Assembly: GCF_026341125.1 (NCBI RefSeq)
Contig: NZ_JAPEOR010000002.1
Span: 2,554,501 to 2,618,500 of the forward strand
Direction: 5' to 3'
Length of the DNA stretch: 64,000 bases
DNA from: Streptomyces sp. NBC_01142
Lineage (GTDB): Bacteria > Actinomycetota > Actinomycetes > Streptomycetales > Streptomycetaceae
The notes under the pieces were generated by a model. It ran no database searches and had not been told where the DNA came from. It saw only the letters and a program-made list of their open reading frames with translations. Position 1 is the first letter of the stretch. Each line of letters starts with the position of its first letter. This document shows, one piece after another, positions 60,385 through 64,000 of this stretch. A program made the position numbers and the translations under genes.

Positions 60385-60402
60385 AAGCAAGCATGCTTGC
60401 TT
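60385..60402. promoter_or_regulatory. 18-bp perfect palindrome, likely TetR operator
   Basis: AAGCAAGCATGCTTGCTT is its own reverse complement. It lies in the promoter region of the AtuA/carboxylase operon, which encodes a TetR regulator near its 3' end, so autoregulated control is probable. I saw no second copy in the window. Confidence 0.75.
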
Positions 60403-60418
60403 TGGTTGTTGCGGGGTT

Positions 60419-61429
60419 CTACGACTTTCCGGCCACCTGCGTCCGCACCGCGCCCATGCTCGCCGCGATGACCAGCGCGATCGCCAACGAGTCGGTCACC
60501 GAAAGAGCTTGATGCAGTACGAGGAACCCGGCCGTGGCCGCGATCGCCGGCTCCAGACTCATCAGCACCGCGAAGGTCGGCGCGGGCAGCCGGCGCAGCG
60601 CGAGCAGCTCCAGGGTGTACGGGAGGACGGACGACATCAGCGCGACCGCGAGGCCGAGGCCGATCGTGGAGGGCACCAGCAGCTTCGACCCGGCCTCGGC
60701 GATCCCCAGCGGCAGGGTGAGCACCGCGCCCACCCCCATCGCGAGGGCCAGCCCGTCGGCCTGCGGGAAGCGCCGGCCGGTGCGGGCGCTGAAGACGATG
60801 TACGCCGCCCACATCGCGCCCGCGGAGAGCGCGAAGGCCGCGCCGAGGGGGTCGAGCCGGTCGAAGCCCCCGCCGCTGAGCAGGACCACGCCGCCCAGCG
60901 CGAGCCCCGCCCAGACCAGGTTCACCAGCCTGCGCGAGACGATCACCGAGAGCACGAGCGGCCCGAGGACCTCGAGGGTGACGGCCGCGCCCAGCGGGAT
61001 GCGGTCGACGGCCTGGTAGAAGAGCACGTTCATGGCGGCCATGACGGTGCCGAAGGCGACGACGGTGCCCCAGTCGGCGCGCGAGTGCCCGCGCAGGCGG
61101 GGCCGGCAGACGACGAGCAGGACGACGGCGGCGAGGACGAGCCGGAGCGTGACGACGCCGACGGCTCCGGCGCGCGGCATGAGCAGTACGGCGACGGCGG
61201 CACCGAACTGGACCGACAGCCCACCGGCGACGACGAGAGCGACGGGACCGAGGGCGCGGCGCGGGGCCTTGCCGCCGGGGCCCGCGTGGATGCCGGGGCC
61301 CGCGTGGGTGCCGGAGCCCGCCGCCGCGTTCAGGGCCGCAGCGTTCAGGGCGGCGGTGTTCAGCGCGGCGGTCTCCAGGGCGGCAGCGGCTTCCGGCTCG
61401 GCGGCCACCGGCGTACGCGGCTCGTTCAC
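60419..61429 (-). CDS. EamA family (RhtA-like) exporter
   Basis: 336 residues with ten hydrophobic segments in two EamA repeats, the second visible as [22 protein letters not shown] to the end. Such proteins export amino acids or other metabolites. The start is GTG 61429 with GGGAGG seven bases upstream. The first ~55 residues carry repeats ([28 protein letters not shown]) from tandem DNA at about 61270-61385, outside the family domain. It is divergent from the LysR gene, which likely controls it. Confidence 0.88.
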   Translation of the reverse strand: MNEPRTPVAAEPEAAAALETAALNTAALNAAALNAAAGSGTHAGPGIHAGPGGKAPRRALGPVALVVAGGLSVQFGAAVAVLLMPRAGAVGVVTLRLVLAAVVLLVVCRPRLRGHSRADWGTVVAFGTVMAAMNVLFYQAVDRIPLGAAVTLEVLGPLVLSVIVSRRLVNLVWAGLALGGVVLLSGGGFDRLDPLGAAFALSAGAMWAAYIVFSARTGRRFPQADGLALAMGVGAVLTLPLGIAEAGSKLLVPSTIGLGLAVALMSSVLPYTLELLALRRLPAPTFAVLMSLEPAIAATAGFLVLHQALSVTDSLAIALVIAASMGAVRTQVAGKS

Positions 61430-61528
61430 CGGAAACCTCCCAGGCTGCGTCTCGGCCGTCCCCTCCACGCTACGGGCCCTCACGCCATCCGTGAAATGCC
61501 GATTGGGCTGCCGTTATGCTCCAGGCGC

Positions 61529-62389
61529 ATGAACATCGAGCTGCGCCATCTCCGCTGTTTCCTGGCCATCGCGGAGGAGGCCGGCATCACCAGGGCCGCG
61601 GCCCGGCTGCACGTCACCCAGCCCGCGGTCTCGCGTGCGCTCGCGGCGCTGGAGAAGCACCTGGGCACCCGGCTGGTGGACCGCTCCACCCACCACGTCG
61701 CGCTCACCGCGGAGGGCGAGGCCTTCCGCGACAAGGCGGCGGCCGCGGTCGCCGCCTTCGACGAGGCACTCGACGCGGGCCGGCTGCGCCGGGGGCCGCT
61801 GCGGCTGGGGCACGCCTGGTCCGCCCTCGGTCCGTACACCACCCCGCTCCTGCGCCGCTGGCAGCAGGAACACCCGGACACCCCGCTGGAACTCCTGCGG
61901 ATCGACGACCGCACGGCCGGACTCACGCGCGGCGAGGTCGACGCGGCAGTGCTGCGCGGCCCGGTGGACGCCCCGGGCCTGGTCACCGAGCTGCTGTTCA
62001 CGGAGCCCCGCGTGGCGGCGGTGACGGCGGACGGCCCCCTGGCCGCGCGCCCTTCTCTGACACTCGCGGATCTGACGGCCGGACCGGTCGTCCTGAACAC
62101 GGTCTCGGGCCTCACCACGCTGGACCTGTGGCCCGAGGAGATCCGCCCCACGACGACGCTCACGGTCGCCAACACCGACGACTGGCTCGCGGCGATCGCA
62201 GCGGGCCGGGGCACGGGCGCCTCGGTGGCCTCCACGTCCTCGATGCACCCGCATCCCGGCGTGTCCTACCGCCTCTTGGCCGACGCCCCACCGGCCCCGG
62301 TCCTCCTGGCCTGGCGCACCGCGTCACCGCACCCGGCGCTGCCTCGGCTGGTGGCGCTGGCACGGGAGGTGGCCGCGGCGAACGAATGA
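61529..62389 (+). CDS. LysR family transcriptional regulator
   Basis: 286 residues. The N-terminal winged helix ELRHLRCFLAIAEEAGITRAAARLHVTQPAVSRALAALEKHLG is canonical, followed by a substrate-binding domain (LRLGHAWSALGPYTTPLLRRW). ATG 61529 lies close to TTATGCT, so a short or absent leader is possible. Divergence from the EamA gene with a 99-bp gap is the classical LysR-target arrangement. Confidence 0.92.
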   Translation: MNIELRHLRCFLAIAEEAGITRAAARLHVTQPAVSRALAALEKHLGTRLVDRSTHHVALTAEGEAFRDKAAAAVAAFDEALDAGRLRRGPLRLGHAWSALGPYTTPLLRRWQQEHPDTPLELLRIDDRTAGLTRGEVDAAVLRGPVDAPGLVTELLFTEPRVAAVTADGPLAARPSLTLADLTAGPVVLNTVSGLTTLDLWPEEIRPTTTLTVANTDDWLAAIAAGRGTGASVASTSSMHPHPGVSYRLLADAPPAPVLLAWRTASPHPALPRLVALAREVAAANE

Positions 62390-62493
62390 CATGACGAACG
62401 ACATGGGGAGCCGGGCCCTGCGGCCCCCACCCCCGCGTCGTCAGCCGCTGCCCGGGAGCTGGTCGGGCGTCGTGCCGCCCGGTGGCCGGCCGC

Positions 62494-64000
62494 TCAGCCG
62501 TCCAGCCCTTCCGCCAGCACCTCCGCCAGGTGCCGGGCCCGCCGCCCCTCCAGCTGGTCCAGTTGCGTACGGCACGAGAACCCGTCCGCCAGGACCTCCG
62601 CGCCCTCTCCCGCCGCCCTGACCGCCGGGAGCAGTTGGTCCTCCGCGCAGGCCACCGATACCTCGTAGTGGCCCTTCTCGAAACCGAAGTTTCCCGCGAG
62701 GCCGCAGCATCCGCCGCTCAACTCACCTGTCAGACCGGCTCGTTCACGCAGCCGGCGCTCCGCCGCGTCGCCCAGGACCGCATGCTGGTGGCAGTGCGTC
62801 TGGCCCGCCACCCGCCGGTCCAGACGTGGCGGCTCCCAGTGCGGCGCGCACTCCTCCAGTGCCTGCGCGAAGGTCCGCACGGACGCGGCCAGCCGGGCCG
62901 CGCGCGGGTCGTCGGTGAGCAGTTCCGGCAGGTCCGTCTTCAGTGCCGCCGCGCAGCTCGGCTCCAGTACGACGACGGGAGCGCCCAGGTCCAGCAGCGG
63001 TTCCAACGTGTCGAGCGTGTGGCGCATGACCGTGCGCGCCCGGTCGAGCTGGCCCGTCGACACATACGTCAGCCCGCAGCAGACCCGGTCCTGCGGCAGC
63101 AGGAGACCCATGCCCGCCGCCTCCATGACCCGCACCGCCGCCCGGCCGACCTCCGGCGAGAGGTGGTCGGTGAAGGTGTCCGGCCACAGCACGGCCGCCC
63201 GACTCGTGGAGAAGATCTGTGTACGGCCGCTCCGGTGCTTCACCAGCCAGCGCCGGAACGTCACCGGCGCCAGCGTGGGAAGGGAACGCTGCGGGGCGAT
63301 GCCGCCCAGACGCTTGGCGAGCGCCGCCAGCGGGCGCACCCGCGACACCGCGTTGACCCCCCGCGCGAAGGGGGCCGCCGCCCGCAGCCAGACCGGCAGC
63401 CGGCCCATCGCGTAGTGTGCGGCCGGCCGCAGCCGCCCCGCGTAGTGGTGGTGCAGGAATTCCGCCTTGTATGTCGCCATGTCGACACCCACCGGGCAGT
63501 CGCTCCGGCACCCCTTGCAGGACAGGCAGAGGTCGAGCGCGTCCCGTACCTCCGTCGAGCGCCAGCCGTCGGTGACGACCTCGCCCGCGAGCATCTCGTG
63601 CAGCAACCGCGCCCGCCCGCGTGTGGAGTGCTGTTCCTCGCCGGTCGCCCGGAAGGACGGGCACATCACGCCGCCGCCCGAACCGGCGTCGGTCGTACGG
63701 CACTTGGCGACGCCCACACACCTGCGTACCGCGCCCGCGAAGTCCCCGCCGTCCTGCGGATAGCCGAAGGCGACCTCCACCGGCTTCCTCGGCAGCACCT
63801 CGAAGCGGAGATTGGCGTCGAGTCGGTCCGGGCGGGCCAGCATTCCGGGGTTCATACCGCCCGCCGGATCCCACAGGTCCTTGAACCGGCCGAAGAGACC
63901 GACCATCTCGTCGCCGTACATCTTCGGCAGCAGTTCGGCGCGCGCCTGCCCGTCACCGTGCTCCCCCGACAGTGATCCGCCGTGCGCGACGACGAGTTCC
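62494..64000 (-). CDS. FAD-linked oxidase / Fe-S (GlcD-GlcF-like) oxidoreductase, C-terminal part
   Basis: The gene extends beyond the right edge; about 502 residues are visible. The first visible part, GGSLSGEHGDGQARAELLPKM, is the C-terminal domain of FAD-linked oxidases such as D-lactate and glycolate dehydrogenase. It is followed by a ferredoxin-like domain (CLSCKGCRSDCPVG, and an earlier Cys set before GGGVMCPSF) and two CCG domains (RVCCGLTYVSTG, SGGCCGLAGNFG). The whole would be a fused 2-hydroxyacid dehydrogenase passing electrons to quinones. The 2-hydroxy acid oxidised is not evident. Confidence 0.88.
   Translation of the reverse strand, partial: ELVVAHGGSLSGEHGDGQARAELLPKMYGDEMVGLFGRFKDLWDPAGGMNPGMLARPDRLDANLRFEVLPRKPVEVAFGYPQDGGDFAGAVRRCVGVAKCRTTDAGSGGGVMCPSFRATGEEQHSTRGRARLLHEMLAGEVVTDGWRSTEVRDALDLCLSCKGCRSDCPVGVDMATYKAEFLHHHYAGRLRPAAHYAMGRLPVWLRAAAPFARGVNAVSRVRPLAALAKRLGGIAPQRSLPTLAPVTFRRWLVKHRSGRTQIFSTSRAAVLWPDTFTDHLSPEVGRAAVRVMEAAGMGLLLPQDRVCCGLTYVSTGQLDRARTVMRHTLDTLEPLLDLGAPVVVLEPSCAAALKTDLPELLTDDPRAARLAASVRTFAQALEECAPHWEPPRLDRRVAGQTHCHQHAVLGDAAERRLRERAGLTGELSGGCCGLAGNFGFEKGHYEVSVACAEDQLLPAVRAAGEGAEVLADGFSCRTQLDQLEGRRARHLAEVLAEGLDG

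Overview
This window is chromosomal DNA of a streptomycete or close relative. The evidence is very high GC in all third codon positions, GTG/TTG starts, many ATGA/GTGA/TGATG start-stop overlaps, only two TTA codons in likely coding sequence, HrdB-like promoter spacing, and recognisable Streptomyces genes in a familiar order: purU, an SCO4402-type protein, dmdR1 beside a SIS-domain gene, and pdxH beside a type 2 citrate synthase. I see no transposase, integrase, CRISPR array, rRNA or tRNA. Both window edges cut genes.

Layout. (1) 1-18.1 kb is an acyl-CoA catabolic island: a Zn-ribbon/OB protein (partial), a flavin monooxygenase, an NDP-forming acyl-CoA synthetase, a crotonase, an HsaB-like flavin reductase, an MFS transporter, a GlxA-type regulator, an alcohol dehydrogenase coupled to an acyl-CoA dehydrogenase, a long SDR, a cyclase-family hydrolase, a tandem pair of acyl-CoA dehydrogenases and an acyl-CoA ligase. 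Seven copies of one 15-bp palindrome, CTGAC-N5-GTCAG, sit immediately upstream of these genes and define a probable regulon whose regulator gene is not in the window. (2) 18.2-21.5 kb is a small regulatory block: EF-hand protein, STAS anti-sigma antagonist, ECF-like sigma factor and a coupled zinc-finger anti-sigma-like protein. (3) 21.8-28.4 kb is the most striking locus: a divergent trypco2 gene and a coupled three-gene operon encoding a trypsin-PknG-like kinase-TPR fusion, a four-helix membrane protein with a large external domain, and an orphan solute-binding lipoprotein. It parallels the mycobacterial GlnH-GlnX-PknG signalling module, with a protease domain added. The kinase gene carries a TTA codon. 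(4) 28.4-43.2 kb is mixed core and conserved-hypothetical content: purU, orphan lipoproteins, disordered membrane proteins, an XRE/TPR regulator, a primase/polymerase-like protein, an ABC exporter, an SSI-type protease inhibitor, a DUF1266 protein and an alpha/beta hydrolase. (5) 43.8-49.5 kb holds dmdR1 and a SIS gene sharing a DasR-like site, a PAS/GAF protein, a tiny self-contained transcription unit (promoter, 12-codon ORF with a near-perfect anti-SD match, strong terminator), pdxH and citrate synthase. (6) 49.6-60.4 kb is a second acyl-CoA operon on the minus strand (TIGR03084 protein, AtuA-like protein, biotin-dependent carboxylase, acyl-CoA dehydrogenase, ligase, crotonase, TetR), with a perfect 18-bp palindrome in its promoter. 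(7) 60.4-64 kb has an EamA exporter divergent from a LysR regulator, then a FAD/Fe-S oxidoreductase that runs off the end.

A recurring oddity is short tandem duplication (9-30 bp units), both between genes and in frame inside genes, including the loops of two acyl-CoA dehydrogenases. Functional assignments rest on motif recognition by eye. Specific substrates are inferences.
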